In this document: positions 53,576 through 62,274 of the stretch, one piece after another
Layout of the letters: each line of letters opens with the position of its first letter
How positions within the stretch are numbered: the first letter of the stretch is position 1
Assembly (NCBI GenBank): GCA_040365065.1
Contig: BAABNI010000009.1
Location: forward strand, 98,893-162,892
DNA from: Pelagadaptatus aseana
GTDB taxonomy: Bacteria; Pseudomonadota; Gammaproteobacteria; Pseudomonadales; Cellvibrionaceae
Length of the DNA stretch: 64,000 bases
Direction: 5' to 3'
Notes under the pieces: generated by a model
Told to the model about the DNA's origin: nothing
Database searches by the model: none
The model's input: only the letters and a program-made list of their open reading frames with translations
Made by a program: the position numbers and the translations under genes

Positions 53576-54421
53576 TCAGCCCTCGGCTGCCGCCATTTGC
53601 TCCTCGATAATGCGCTTCTTCTCCTCCCGCCGCGCCACCCACCAGGCAGCAACAACACCAATGGTAACCACCAGCACCATCAGGGTAGCCAGTGCATTGA
53701 TCTTGGGGCTCACACCACGTCGCACGGAAGAGAACACCTCCATTGGCAACGTCGTCGAAGAAGGCCCGGAAACAAAGCTGGCGATCACCAGATCATCAAA
53801 GGACAGGGTAAAGGCCAGCAACCAGCCAGAAATAATCGCCGGAGCGATAATCGGCAGGGTGATTACAAAGAAAGTCTTGAGAGGCGTAGCCCCCAGATCC
53901 ATGGCCGCTTCTTCCAGCGAATCATCCATATCTCGCAACCGCGAGGTAATCACCACCGCCACATAAGCCGTGCAGAAAGTGACATGGGCAATCCAGATGG
54001 TCAGCATGCCCCGGCCCTCTGGCCAGCCCAACAGATCGGACATGGTCACAAACAGCAGCAACAGCGACAGGCCGGTAATCACTTCAGGCATTACCAGCGG
54101 TGCCGTAATCATGCCGGCAAACAGGGTTTTACCGCGGAAATTTCCAAAGCGAACCATCACCAGTCCCGCCATAATACCCAGTATTACAGCACCCCAGGCG
54201 CTCCAGAAAGCAATTTTCACACTCATCCAGGCTGCGTTCATCATCTGGGCATCACGAAACAGCTCGCCGTACCACTTGAACGAGAAGCCCGCCCAAACCG
54301 TCACCAGACGCGACTCATTGAATGAGTAAAACATTAGGATCAGGATCGGCAGATAGAGAAAACCAAAACCGAACACCAGTGACAGCTTACCCAGCAGGGA
54401 AGTCTTATTGGATACGTTCAT
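53576..54421 (-). CDS. potI: Putrescine ABC transporter, permease PotI
   Basis: Inner-membrane subunit of the PotFGHI importer. It has about six helices, beginning LGKLSLVFGFGFLYLPILILMFYSFNES. The ATPase-contact (EAA) loop is SLEEAAMDLGATPLKTFFVITLPI. Its 281 residues match E. coli PotI. Its start overlaps the potH stop by one base, and it is the last gene of potFGHI. The C-terminus is basic then acidic (RREEKKRIIEEQ). Confidence 0.94.
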   Translation of the reverse strand: MNVSNKTSLLGKLSLVFGFGFLYLPILILMFYSFNESRLVTVWAGFSFKWYGELFRDAQMMNAAWMSVKIAFWSAWGAVILGIMAGLVMVRFGNFRGKTLFAGMITAPLVMPEVITGLSLLLLFVTMSDLLGWPEGRGMLTIWIAHVTFCTAYVAVVITSRLRDMDDSLEEAAMDLGATPLKTFFVITLPIIAPAIISGWLLAFTLSFDDLVIASFVSGPSSTTLPMEVFSSVRRGVSPKINALATLMVLVVTIGVVAAWWVARREEKKRIIEEQMAAAEG

Positions 54422-55326
54422 TATTTATTTTCCTCCAGCTGCTTTGCCTCGCTCTGGTGGAACATCATGATGGGCACCAACAACAATATCAGCATAATGA
54501 TTGCTACCGCCGAGGCCACGGGCCAGTCGCGGTTGTTGAAGAACTCCTGCCACAACACCTTACCGATCATCAACGCTTCCGAACCACCCAGCAACTCGGG
54601 TATCACGTATTCACCCACAGCCGGAATAAACACCAGCATGGAACCGGCAATAATGCCCGGCTTGGACAATGGCAGGGTAACCGTCAGAAAAGTCTTCACA
54701 GGGCCGGCACCCAAATCGGAGGCAGCCTCTAACAGACGGCCATCAAGCTTCACCAGATTGGTGTACAGCGGCAACACCATAAAGGGCAGATAGGCGTAAA
54801 CAATACCGATGTAGATAGCCAGCTCGGTGTGGAGAATTTTCAGTGGTTCATCAATCAACCCCATGCTCATCAACATATTGTTGAGCAGCCCATTGTTCTT
54901 GATGATGCCAATCCAGGCGTAGATGCGAATCAGGAACGATGTCCAGGAGGGCAGAATCACCAACATCAACATAATGTTACGGGTGGACTGCGGCATTCTG
55001 GAAATGGCATAGGCCATTGGATAGCCCACCAGCAGACACAAAATGGTCGAATTGATAGCAATGCCTACAGAGCTCATATAAGCACTGACATACAGATCGT
55101 CTGTCAGCAGGTAGAGGTAATTCAACAGGTTCAGGCTGAGAACCCATACCTCCCCGTCAAATTCGACGAGATCGGAAAACGGAGGCATGGCAATCTGCGC
55201 CTCCGAAAACGAAATCTTCAGAACAATCAGAAAGGGGACGGCAAAAAATAGCAGCAACCAGACATAGGGAACGCTGGTCACCGACCAGTGCCTTGCTGGC
55301 AGCCAGGAGCGCAGCTTCTTGATCAT
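54421..55326 (-). CDS. potH: Putrescine ABC transporter, permease PotH
   Basis: Membrane subunit pairing with PotI. Signal-anchor-like first helix VPYVWLLLFFAVPFLIVLKI; the EAA loop is LLEAASDLGAGPVKTFLTVTLPLS. It contains PELLGGSEALMIG, typical of PotB/PotH. 301 residues (E. coli PotH about 317). Overlaps the ATPase gene by 4 bp. Confidence 0.94.
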   Translation of the reverse strand: MIKKLRSWLPARHWSVTSVPYVWLLLFFAVPFLIVLKISFSEAQIAMPPFSDLVEFDGEVWVLSLNLLNYLYLLTDDLYVSAYMSSVGIAINSTILCLLVGYPMAYAISRMPQSTRNIMLMLVILPSWTSFLIRIYAWIGIIKNNGLLNNMLMSMGLIDEPLKILHTELAIYIGIVYAYLPFMVLPLYTNLVKLDGRLLEAASDLGAGPVKTFLTVTLPLSKPGIIAGSMLVFIPAVGEYVIPELLGGSEALMIGKVLWQEFFNNRDWPVASAVAIIMLILLLVPIMMFHQSEAKQLEENK

Positions 55327-56471
55327 GACATCAACACCACCCCGGCATCGTCTTCCCAGGATAACCAGACGTCATCTTCCCAGGTAAAACGATCCGAATG
55401 TCGGTCAGCATTCATGGCATTGGCCATCACTATAAAGCCAGATGGCAGACGCACATGGTACACAGAGTGACTGCCAAGATAGGCGATGTCGTCAACCTTG
55501 CCTTTAAATTTGTTATTTTCCTGCTGGGGCTCGGTTGCAGAAACCGCAATCTTTTCTGGACGAACCGCCAGAGCACACTCCATGCCCTTGCTACCAGTCA
55601 GACCGTGACCAATGTACAAATCACCGCCCGTGGCGTCACAACTTACTGAGCACCAATCGGGATGATCCTCGTTCAGCTCACCCTCGAACAGGTTTACTGA
55701 ACCAATAAACTCGGCAGAGAAACGGGAGTTAGGCTGCTCATAGACCAGATGGGGTTCACCTACCTGCTTAATCTCACCAGCGTTCATAACCGCAATGCGG
55801 CTGGCCATGGTCATCGCCTCTTCCTGATCGTGAGTCACCATCACACAGGTAACACCCAAACGCTCAATAATGTCGACGATCTCCAACTGAACCTGAGTGC
55901 GCAGTTTTTTATCCAGCGCCCCCAGCGGCTCATCAAGCAGCAACAATTTCGGACTCTTAACCAGAGAACGCGCCAGAGCCACGCGCTGTTGCTGACCACC
56001 GGACAACTGATGGGGTTTGCGCTTGGCAAAACGCTCCATCTGCACCAGCCGCAACATTTCCGTGACCCGATCTCCGATTTCTGATTTGGGAATATTATCC
56101 TGCTGCAAACCGAACGCGATGTTCTTTTCCACAGTCATATGCGGAAACAGCGCATAGGACTGAAACATCATATTAATTGGGCGGGAATAAGGCGGCAGCG
56201 TGCCGAGATTCTCACCATCAAGCCAAATCTCACCTTTGGTAGGCAAATCAAAACCACCCAGCATGCGCAGCAACGTTGACTTGCCACAACCGGACGCACC
56301 CAACAAAGCAAAAATCTCACCCTGGTGAATATTGACACTGACATCATCCACAGCGGTAAAGTCACCAAACAGCTTGCTGACATTTTTAATCTGCAGATAA
56401 TCTTTCTTCTTTTCTTTTTGAGCGCCGGCCGCTGTTACCGCAACAGCCGGGCTACCATCTGATGTAGCCAT
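55323..56471 (-). CDS. potG: Putrescine ABC transporter, ATP-binding protein PotG
   Basis: Energises PotH/PotI. Walker A GASGCGKSTLLRMLGG, Q-loop MMFQSYALFPHMTVEKN, signature LSGGQQQRVALARSL, and Walker B LLLLDEPLGALDKKLR. The C-terminal TOBE region (about 290-380) includes ALAVRPEKIAVSA. The N-terminal 20 residues are Ala-rich and precede the conserved LQIKNVSKLFGDF. It has 382 residues and lies downstream of potF after a hairpin. Confidence 0.95.
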   Translation of the reverse strand: MATSDGSPAVAVTAAGAQKEKKKDYLQIKNVSKLFGDFTAVDDVSVNIHQGEIFALLGASGCGKSTLLRMLGGFDLPTKGEIWLDGENLGTLPPYSRPINMMFQSYALFPHMTVEKNIAFGLQQDNIPKSEIGDRVTEMLRLVQMERFAKRKPHQLSGGQQQRVALARSLVKSPKLLLLDEPLGALDKKLRTQVQLEIVDIIERLGVTCVMVTHDQEEAMTMASRIAVMNAGEIKQVGEPHLVYEQPNSRFSAEFIGSVNLFEGELNEDHPDWCSVSCDATGGDLYIGHGLTGSKGMECALAVRPEKIAVSATEPQQENNKFKGKVDDIAYLGSHSVYHVRLPSGFIVMANAMNADRHSDRFTWEDDVWLSWEDDAGVVLMS

Positions 56472-56525
56472 AACAATCCAGAGTAAAATCTTTGCTTTGT
56501 AGAGAATAGCCGCAAAACTACGGCC

Positions 56526-56562
56526 TTAAAAAAAGGGTCGAACAGGGGCCCGCAGACCCCTG
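56526..56562 (-). terminator. Hairpin between potF and potG
   Basis: CAGGGG/CCCCTG stem (8-nt loop) followed on the minus strand, 9 nt later, by a run of seven T. It may partly terminate after potF so that the binding protein is made in excess over the transporter core. Confidence 0.5.
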
Positions 56563-56569
56563 ACCAGTA

Positions 56570-57676
56570 TTACTTACCGGTTTTAACTTTGGTCCAAGTA
56601 CGAGTGTAGGCACGATCCACTTTTGGTGGCGTCATTTTGCCGGTCCACAGGTTTTTGGCCGCATCTTCAGTTGGGTAGATACCCGGGTGATCCAGAATTT
56701 CCTGATCAACCATTGGCAAAGACGCTTTGTTGGCGCTGGCGTACCAAACGTAGTTGGAAATACCTGCCATTACATCCGGACGCAACAGGTAGTTCAGGAA
56801 CAGGTGAGCATTGTTTGGATGCTTGGCATCTTTAGGAATGGCCAGCATATCGTACCAGGTCAGCGCACCTTCTTTAGGAATCACGTAAGCAACTTCGACG
56901 CCATTCTCAGCTTCGGCAGCACGGTCAGAGGCTTGCAGAATATCACCAGACCAACCTACAGCCACACAGATGTCGCCATTGGCCAGATCGTTAATGAACT
57001 GAGAAGAATGGAAGTAGGTAATGTGCGGGCGCAGCTTCATCAGGTGATCCTGAGCCTTGCCTTTGATCAGCTTGGTGTCAAAGGTATTGGGATCTTCACC
57101 CAGGTAGTGCAGCACACCGGGAATGATTTCGCTTGGCGCATCCAGGAAGGCCACGCCACAGCTGTGCAGTTTTTCCAGGTTGGCCGGATCGTAAACCAGA
57201 TCCCAGCTATCAGTCGGAGCGTCTTCGCCCAGAACTTCTTTCACTTTATCGACGTTAAAGCCAATACCGGTGGTACCCCACAGATAAGGGATGGAGTGGG
57301 TATTACCCTCGTCCAAGGTGGCGATGGTTTGCATCAGCCCTTCGTCCTGATTGCCATAGTTGGTCAACTTGGACTTGTCCAGAGGCATAAATACACCGGC
57401 CTGAATCTGACGCGCCAGAAACGACAGGGATGGAACCACTACGTCGAAGCCGGTGTTACCGGCCAGCAGTTTGGCTTCCAGTACTTCGTTACTGTCAAAC
57501 ACATCATAGGTGACTTTGATGCCGGTTTCGGCTTCAAAGTTCGCCAAAGTGTCTTCAGCAATGTAGTCCGACCAGTTGTATACATTCAGGACTTTTTCCT
57601 CTTCTGCTACTGCAGTACCGGTTACACCGGCAGACAGCACGGCGGCTGCCAGAGTCGTTTTCACAAGCTTATGCAT
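56570..57676 (-). CDS. potF: Putrescine-binding periplasmic protein PotF/SpuD
   Basis: Substrate-binding component. Signal peptide residues 1-24 (LAAAVLSAGVTGTAVAEEE). The mature protein begins VLNVYNWSDYIAEDTLANFE, with VFDSNEVLEAKLLAGNTGFDVVVPS split across two strands, and CVAVGWSGDILQASDRAAEA and the binding-site Trp/Asp residues typical of PotF. It has 368 residues (E. coli 370). Putrescine or spermidine preference (SpuD versus SpuE) cannot be fixed by eye. GGAAGGAAG is the ribosome-binding site. Confidence 0.94.
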   Translation of the reverse strand: MHKLVKTTLAAAVLSAGVTGTAVAEEEKVLNVYNWSDYIAEDTLANFEAETGIKVTYDVFDSNEVLEAKLLAGNTGFDVVVPSLSFLARQIQAGVFMPLDKSKLTNYGNQDEGLMQTIATLDEGNTHSIPYLWGTTGIGFNVDKVKEVLGEDAPTDSWDLVYDPANLEKLHSCGVAFLDAPSEIIPGVLHYLGEDPNTFDTKLIKGKAQDHLMKLRPHITYFHSSQFINDLANGDICVAVGWSGDILQASDRAAEAENGVEVAYVIPKEGALTWYDMLAIPKDAKHPNNAHLFLNYLLRPDVMAGISNYVWYASANKASLPMVDQEILDHPGIYPTEDAAKNLWTGKMTPPKVDRAYTRTWTKVKTGK

Positions 57677-57738
57677 AGTTCTTCCTTCCTTTCGGTTTAG
57701 TAGAGTTTTATTTTTATGACCATCAATAAGGAACCTTG

Positions 57739-57767
57739 AAAGTAAAAAGTTCCCGCTCTTCAGTCAA
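57739..57767 (-). promoter_or_regulatory. Predicted sigma-70 promoter of potF
   Basis: On the minus strand, TTGACT, 17 bp, TACTTT, between spuC and potF. It suggests potFGHI can be transcribed apart from the upstream spuBC genes. Confidence 0.5.
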
Positions 57768-57793
57768 TTGTTTTAATTCGTTTCAAGGCGTCA

Positions 57794-59173
57794 TCAATCT
57801 TCAGCCAGTGCACCATCTTCGATCGCCTGCAAGGTGTCATCGAGCGCTTTACGGGCTTTTTCAACCAGTTCATCGACCTGCTCATGAGTAATCACCAACG
57901 GCGGAGATACCAGCATGGTGTCGCCTGTCGCACGCATCACCAGGCCATTGGCCGTACAGGCATCCCGACACAGAGTGCCGACTTTGCCATTCCCCGGATG
58001 GCGCTCACGCTTGGCCTTGTCTTTGACCAATTCCAAAGCACCAATCAGGCCAACACCGCGCACTTCACCAACCAGAGGGTGATCGCCCAGTTCTCGCCAA
58101 CGTTTTTGCAGATACGGGCCTATGTCCTGCTCTACCCGCTCAACCAATTTTTCATCCTGAATGATTTGTAAATTCTTCAACGCCACAGCCGCAGCCGCTG
58201 GGTGGCCAGAATAGGTGTACCCATGGGCCAGCTCGCCGCCATCGTTCTTGAGGACGTCGGCCACGCGATCACTGATCATTACGCCACCAATGGGCAGATA
58301 ACCGGAAGACAGGCCCTTGGCGATGGGCATAAAGTCTGGCTTAACACCAAAATAATCGGCACCAAACCATTTGCCGGTTCGACCAAAACCACAAATCACT
58401 TCATCGGAGATCAGGAGAATGCCGTACTTGTCACAGATGCGCTGAATTTCTGGCCAATAGGTCTCAGGGGGAATAATGACACCGCCTGCGCCCTGAATCG
58501 GCTCGGCGATAAAGGCAGCGACGCGATCAACACTCAAATCGAGAATTTTCTCTTCCAGCTGACGTGCCACCCGCAGACCGAATTCGTTAGGATCTTCGTC
58601 ACCGCCTTCCCCGAACCAGTAGGGTTGATCGATGTGAACAATACCCGGAATTGGCAGGTTGCCCTGCTCGTGCATCCAGGTCATACCGCCCAGACTGGCC
58701 CCGGCTACAGTTGAGCCGTGATAGCCATTTTTACGACTGATGATCACCGACTTCATTGGCTCACCGCGACAGGCCCAATAATGACGAACCAGACGTAAAA
58801 TCGTGTCATTGGAATCGGAGCCAGAGCCGGTGAAGAAGACATTATTAATGTGCTCGGGCGCCAACTCCGCCAGTTTCTCTGCCAACTTGATAGTCGGCGG
58901 TGTGGTGCACTGGAAGAAGCTGTTGTAATAAGGCAGCTCCATCATCTGATCGTAGGCGGTTTGCGCCAGTTCTTTGCGGCCGTAGCCCACATTGACACAC
59001 CAGAGCCCCGCCATGCCATCCAGTAATTTGTGGCCATGAGCATCCCAAAGATAAACGCCTTCGGCTCTGGTAATGACGCGAGTGCCCCGATCATTCAAAT
59101 CACCCTGATCGGTGAACGGGTGAATATGATGCTTCTCATCCAAAGACTGTAATTGAGTTAACTGCTCAGTCAT
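57794..59173 (-). CDS. spuC: Putrescine(polyamine)-pyruvate aminotransferase
   Basis: Class III PLP aminotransferase for polyamine catabolism; converts putrescine to 4-aminobutanal with pyruvate as acceptor. It contains YLWDAHGHKLLDGMAGLWCVNVGYG, FFTGSGSDSNDTILRLVRHY, YHGSTVAGASLGGM, LLISDEVICGFGRTGKWFG, and the PLP-lysine region PIAKGLSSGYLPIGG. 459 residues, similar to Pseudomonas SpuC. It sits 28 bp after the spuB-like gene, which supports the substrate assignment, though other omega-amines are possible. Confidence 0.92.
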   Translation of the reverse strand: MTEQLTQLQSLDEKHHIHPFTDQGDLNDRGTRVITRAEGVYLWDAHGHKLLDGMAGLWCVNVGYGRKELAQTAYDQMMELPYYNSFFQCTTPPTIKLAEKLAELAPEHINNVFFTGSGSDSNDTILRLVRHYWACRGEPMKSVIISRKNGYHGSTVAGASLGGMTWMHEQGNLPIPGIVHIDQPYWFGEGGDEDPNEFGLRVARQLEEKILDLSVDRVAAFIAEPIQGAGGVIIPPETYWPEIQRICDKYGILLISDEVICGFGRTGKWFGADYFGVKPDFMPIAKGLSSGYLPIGGVMISDRVADVLKNDGGELAHGYTYSGHPAAAAVALKNLQIIQDEKLVERVEQDIGPYLQKRWRELGDHPLVGEVRGVGLIGALELVKDKAKRERHPGNGKVGTLCRDACTANGLVMRATGDTMLVSPPLVITHEQVDELVEKARKALDDTLQAIEDGALAED

Positions 59174-59201
59174 CGGTTACTCCAAACTTTTATTTCAACT
59201 A

Positions 59202-60548
59202 TCAAACATTCAACAACAAGTATTCACGCTCCCAGGAGCTGATCACCTTCTTAAATTCTTCGTATTCCACTTCTTTTACGGCGCAATAGGCTCTGACAAA
59301 ACGATTGCCCACCACCTCCGCCAGAGGCTCACAACTGCGCAGCAGATCCAGTGCTTCCAGCAGGCTTCTTGCCACCGCAATGTCTTCTTCATAAGCACTG
59401 TGAGCGGTTGGTTCAGAAGGTTCGATTTTCTGCTTCATGCCCAGATAGCCGCATGCCAGAGAGGCTGCCAGTGCCAGATAGGGGTTGGCGTCCATCCCCG
59501 GAAAACGGTTTTCCACACGCTTGGCCTGAGGACTGCTTGCCGGCACTCGGATCCCCGTCGTGCGATTGTCATAGCCCCAGCAAAGATTGATGGGCGCGGC
59601 GATATCCTTGGTAAAGCGACGATAGGAGTTCACATTGGGTGCATAGAACGCCAACGCATAGGGGGTGTATTTCTGCAAACCACCAATGTAATGGCGGAAC
59701 AGATCGTTTTCTTCACCCTTGTCATCCACAAAAATGTTCTTACCCGTTTTGATATCCACAACACTCTGATGAATGTGCATGGCACTGCCAGGCTCTTTCT
59801 CCATAGGCTTGGCCATAAAGGTGGCGTAGATATCGTGGCGCAATGCGGTCTCACGCACGGTGCGCTTAAAGATAAATATCTGATCAGCCAGATCCAGCGG
59901 ATCACCGTGAAGGAAGTTGACCTCAAACTGAGCGGCACCGGATTCGTGGATCAGGGTGTCCAGATCCAGATTCATGGCATCGCAGTAGTCGTACATATCG
60001 TCAATGACATCTTCGTATTCATTGGCCGCATCGATACTGTAGGCCTGACCCGGGCGCTCATGGCGACCAGATCGCCCAATCGGCGGCACCAGCTCCATGT
60101 CCGGATTGTCGTTTTTCTGAACAAAATAGAATTCGGCTTCGGGGGCAATAACCGGCTTCCAGCCCTCTTTTTCGTAGAGCTCCAATACCCGGCGCAATAC
60201 ACTTCGGGCAGCTAATGGGTGTAACTCGCCATCGGCAGTGTAACAATCGTGGATAATCTGTACTGTCGGCTCCGACTCTTTTGCCCAGGGTACAACCCGG
60301 ACCGTACTGGGATCGGGCTGCAACACCATATCGCCATCCAGATCACTGCCCAGTAATTCTTCGTGCTCATCGGACCAGGCACCATTGACGGCCTGAACCA
60401 GAACGCTTTCGGGCAGTCGCGATTCTTCTTTGACGAATTTCTTGGCCGGGATCAGTTTGCCCCGGGCATTACCAGTCATATCGGGGATCAGGCACTCCAC
60501 CTCCTCAACGCGGTGTTCTTTTAAGTAAGTGCCTATATCGATAGTCAT
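59202..60548 (-). CDS. spuB: Gamma-glutamylpolyamine synthetase, SpuB-like (glutamine synthetase fold)
   Basis: ATP-dependent ligase that joins glutamate to a polyamine amino group. It starts MTIDIGTYLKEHRVEEVECL; ATP/metal-site motifs are PVIAPEAEFYFVQ, GAAQFEVNFLHGDPL, GSAMHIHQSVVD, APNVNSYRRF, and NRFPGMDANPYLALAA. The C-terminus ISSWEREYLLLNV closely matches Pseudomonas SpuB as I recall it. 448 residues. It is not GlnA, as the adenylylation Tyr region is absent. An AACAACAAGG motif overlaps its Shine-Dalgarno. It is divergent from the second ligase gene. Confidence 0.92.
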   Translation of the reverse strand: MTIDIGTYLKEHRVEEVECLIPDMTGNARGKLIPAKKFVKEESRLPESVLVQAVNGAWSDEHEELLGSDLDGDMVLQPDPSTVRVVPWAKESEPTVQIIHDCYTADGELHPLAARSVLRRVLELYEKEGWKPVIAPEAEFYFVQKNDNPDMELVPPIGRSGRHERPGQAYSIDAANEYEDVIDDMYDYCDAMNLDLDTLIHESGAAQFEVNFLHGDPLDLADQIFIFKRTVRETALRHDIYATFMAKPMEKEPGSAMHIHQSVVDIKTGKNIFVDDKGEENDLFRHYIGGLQKYTPYALAFYAPNVNSYRRFTKDIAAPINLCWGYDNRTTGIRVPASSPQAKRVENRFPGMDANPYLALAASLACGYLGMKQKIEPSEPTAHSAYEEDIAVARSLLEALDLLRSCEPLAEVVGNRFVRAYCAVKEVEYEEFKKVISSWEREYLLLNV

Positions 60549-60554
60549 AAATAG

Positions 60555-60566
60555 CCTTGTTGTTTT
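60555..60566 (-). promoter_or_regulatory. Hfq/Crc-type CA motif at the spuB-like gene start
   Basis: Minus strand AAAACAACAAGG; AACAACAA matches AAYAAYAA and runs into AAGG, the Shine-Dalgarno, which is about 6 bp before the ATG. This is the usual geometry of a Hfq/Crc-repressed leader in Pseudomonas. Inferred. Confidence 0.6.
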
Positions 60567-60744
60567 AATTCAATTTTCTGATGTAACGGTTAACTGCCTA
60601 ATCACTGAACGGCAAATGGTCTGTCTTAAGATAGCAGTTTCTGTCACTGCGCGTTTATGACAGCTGTGTTTCACCGTTTCTAAAAACTACTTTGCCAGAG
60701 CCCCCTCAATCAATGTGTTTTTTTCAAACCAAACTTCAACATAA

Positions 60745-60762
60745 ATGCAACATTTGTTGCAT
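60745..60762. promoter_or_regulatory. Palindrome between the two divergent ligase genes
   Basis: ATGCAAC-ATTT-GTTGCAT, perfect 7-bp arms. Within the 309-bp gap between the divergent ligase genes it is a good candidate operator for a dimeric regulator (for example a PauR/PuuR-type repressor). No regulator gene is in the window. Confidence 0.5.
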
Positions 60763-60818
60763 AAAAGCGAACAAGAATCCTTGCGGATTGGGTTAAGCTG
60801 TAAAACCACAACCTGATT

Positions 60819-60830
60819 AATAACAAGAAC
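60819..60830 (+). promoter_or_regulatory. Hfq/Crc-type CA motif upstream of the second ligase gene
   Basis: AATAACAAGAAC: contains AATAACAA (AAYAAYAA) and reads as four A-R-N triplets. It lies 28 bp before the ATG at 60858, in the leader rather than on the ribosome-binding site (TGGAG). Confidence 0.5.
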
Positions 60831-60857
60831 GCCAAGTACAACCAATGTGGAGCCCCT

Positions 60858-62225
60858 ATGAGCACAATCCCAAATCCGGCCGATCAGTCCACTCTTGATC
60901 AAATGCGACCCCCAGAATTCGTCGAGCTGCTACTCCCTGACTGTAACGGCTTGCTGCGGGGCAAGCGGGTCGAGGGAGACAAACTTCATAAGGTCTACAA
61001 GAACGGCATCAATCTACCTCTGTCTACCTTGGCCTGCGAAATTACCGGCGAGTGCAATGAGGACAGCGGTCTGGGTTTGGATATTGGTGACAAAGACACA
61101 TTTTGCTACCCGATTCCCGGCAGTCTAGCGAGCATCGACTGGAATTCTCGCCCCTCGGCACAGCTACTTCTCGATATTGTTGATGAAAGCGGCAAGTCGT
61201 TTACCGGCAACCCTCGGGTGGTATTGCAACACTGTCTCGAGCGCATCAATGCCATGGGCTTTTACCCGGTGATCGCTGTTGAACTGGAGTTCTTCTTGCT
61301 GGATCAAAACAATACAACCAGTGGTGCACCACAACCCCCCATCAATCCCGCCAGCGGCCAACGCGACGACAACACCCAGGTCTATTACCTTGCTGATCTT
61401 GAAAGCTACAGTGATTTTATTGAGGACGTGCGCCAGACTGCTAAAGCCCAAAACATACCCGCAGAGGCTGCCGTCGCGGAATACGCACCTGGGCAGTTTG
61501 AAATCAACGTCAGTCACTCCGATGACATTCTGAAAGCCTGCGATGAAGCCATCCTGCTAAAACGTGTTATCAAAAGCGTGGCCCGTAAACACAACTTCCA
61601 GGCTACCTTTATGGCCAAACCCTACGCTGACACAGCGGGCAGCGGCACCCATATTCACATCAGCCTGCTGGATAAAGACGGTAACAATGTGTTTGCAGCA
61701 CCGGAAGGTGAGCCTACGGAAGCAATGCAGCATGCTCTCGGCGGCCTGCAACAGACCATGCGTGATGCCATGCTGATGTTCGCGCCCAACGCCAACTCTT
61801 ACCGCCGTTTCCAGAAGGACTCCTATGTCCCCATGAACCCTCACTGGAGCTATAACAACCGCACTGTTGCCCTCAGAATACCCTACAGCGATGAAGCCAA
61901 TACACGTATCGAACACCGCGTGGCCGGTGCCGATGCCAACCCATACCTGGTGGTTGCTGCTGTTCTGGCAGGCATTACAACCGGTCTGGAAAATAAACTG
62001 GATTGCACACCGGCGATTGAGGGTAATGCCTACGAGAAAACCCAGGCGACCAATCCCCGTCACTGGCAGGAAGCCATCGCCCTGTTTGCAGACAGTGAAT
62101 GGGCTAAAGAGGCTTTTGGCGAGACATTTCACAACCTGTTTTGCTGCATTAAGAACAGTGAAATGGAAGTCTTTCACAGTCAAATTACACCGCTGGAATT
62201 CGACTGGTATTTGAACTCGGTATAA
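60858..62225 (+). CDS. Gamma-glutamylpolyamine synthetase, SpuI/PuuA-like (glutamine synthetase fold)
   Basis: Second ligase of the same superfamily, 455 residues. It reads FVELLLPDCNGLLRGKRVEGD with LHKVYKNGINLP, GLDIGDKDTFCYPIPGSL, VIAVELEFFLLDQ, GSGTHIHISLLDKDG, APNANSYRRFQKDSY, and EHRVAGADANPYLVVAA. The C-terminus is LEFDWYLNSV. It matches Pseudomonas SpuI more than SpuB. Likely substrates are putrescine, spermidine or related amines. Two diverged copies in one locus suggest different substrates. It is followed by a strong terminator. Confidence 0.9.
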   Translation: MSTIPNPADQSTLDQMRPPEFVELLLPDCNGLLRGKRVEGDKLHKVYKNGINLPLSTLACEITGECNEDSGLGLDIGDKDTFCYPIPGSLASIDWNSRPSAQLLLDIVDESGKSFTGNPRVVLQHCLERINAMGFYPVIAVELEFFLLDQNNTTSGAPQPPINPASGQRDDNTQVYYLADLESYSDFIEDVRQTAKAQNIPAEAAVAEYAPGQFEINVSHSDDILKACDEAILLKRVIKSVARKHNFQATFMAKPYADTAGSGTHIHISLLDKDGNNVFAAPEGEPTEAMQHALGGLQQTMRDAMLMFAPNANSYRRFQKDSYVPMNPHWSYNNRTVALRIPYSDEANTRIEHRVAGADANPYLVVAAVLAGITTGLENKLDCTPAIEGNAYEKTQATNPRHWQEAIALFADSEWAKEAFGETFHNLFCCIKNSEMEVFHSQITPLEFDWYLNSV

Positions 62226-62228
62226 ACG

Positions 62229-62259
62229 ATAAACCCGCTTTTAAGCGGGTTTATTTTTC
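62229..62259. terminator. Terminator after the second ligase gene
   Basis: Perfect 12-bp stem ATAAACCCGCTT-TT-AAGCGGGTTTAT followed by TTTT; it also sits at the end of the convergent dehydrogenase gene. Confidence 0.88.
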
Positions 62260-62274
62260 TGTGCAGCTGATTAC

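Noticed and set aside
60782..60803. GG-N10-GC at TGCGGATTGGGTTAAGCT as a second sigma-54 promoter
   Set aside because: Spacing fits but the -24 (CGGAT) and -12 (AAGCT) boxes depart too far from TGGCA and TTGCW.
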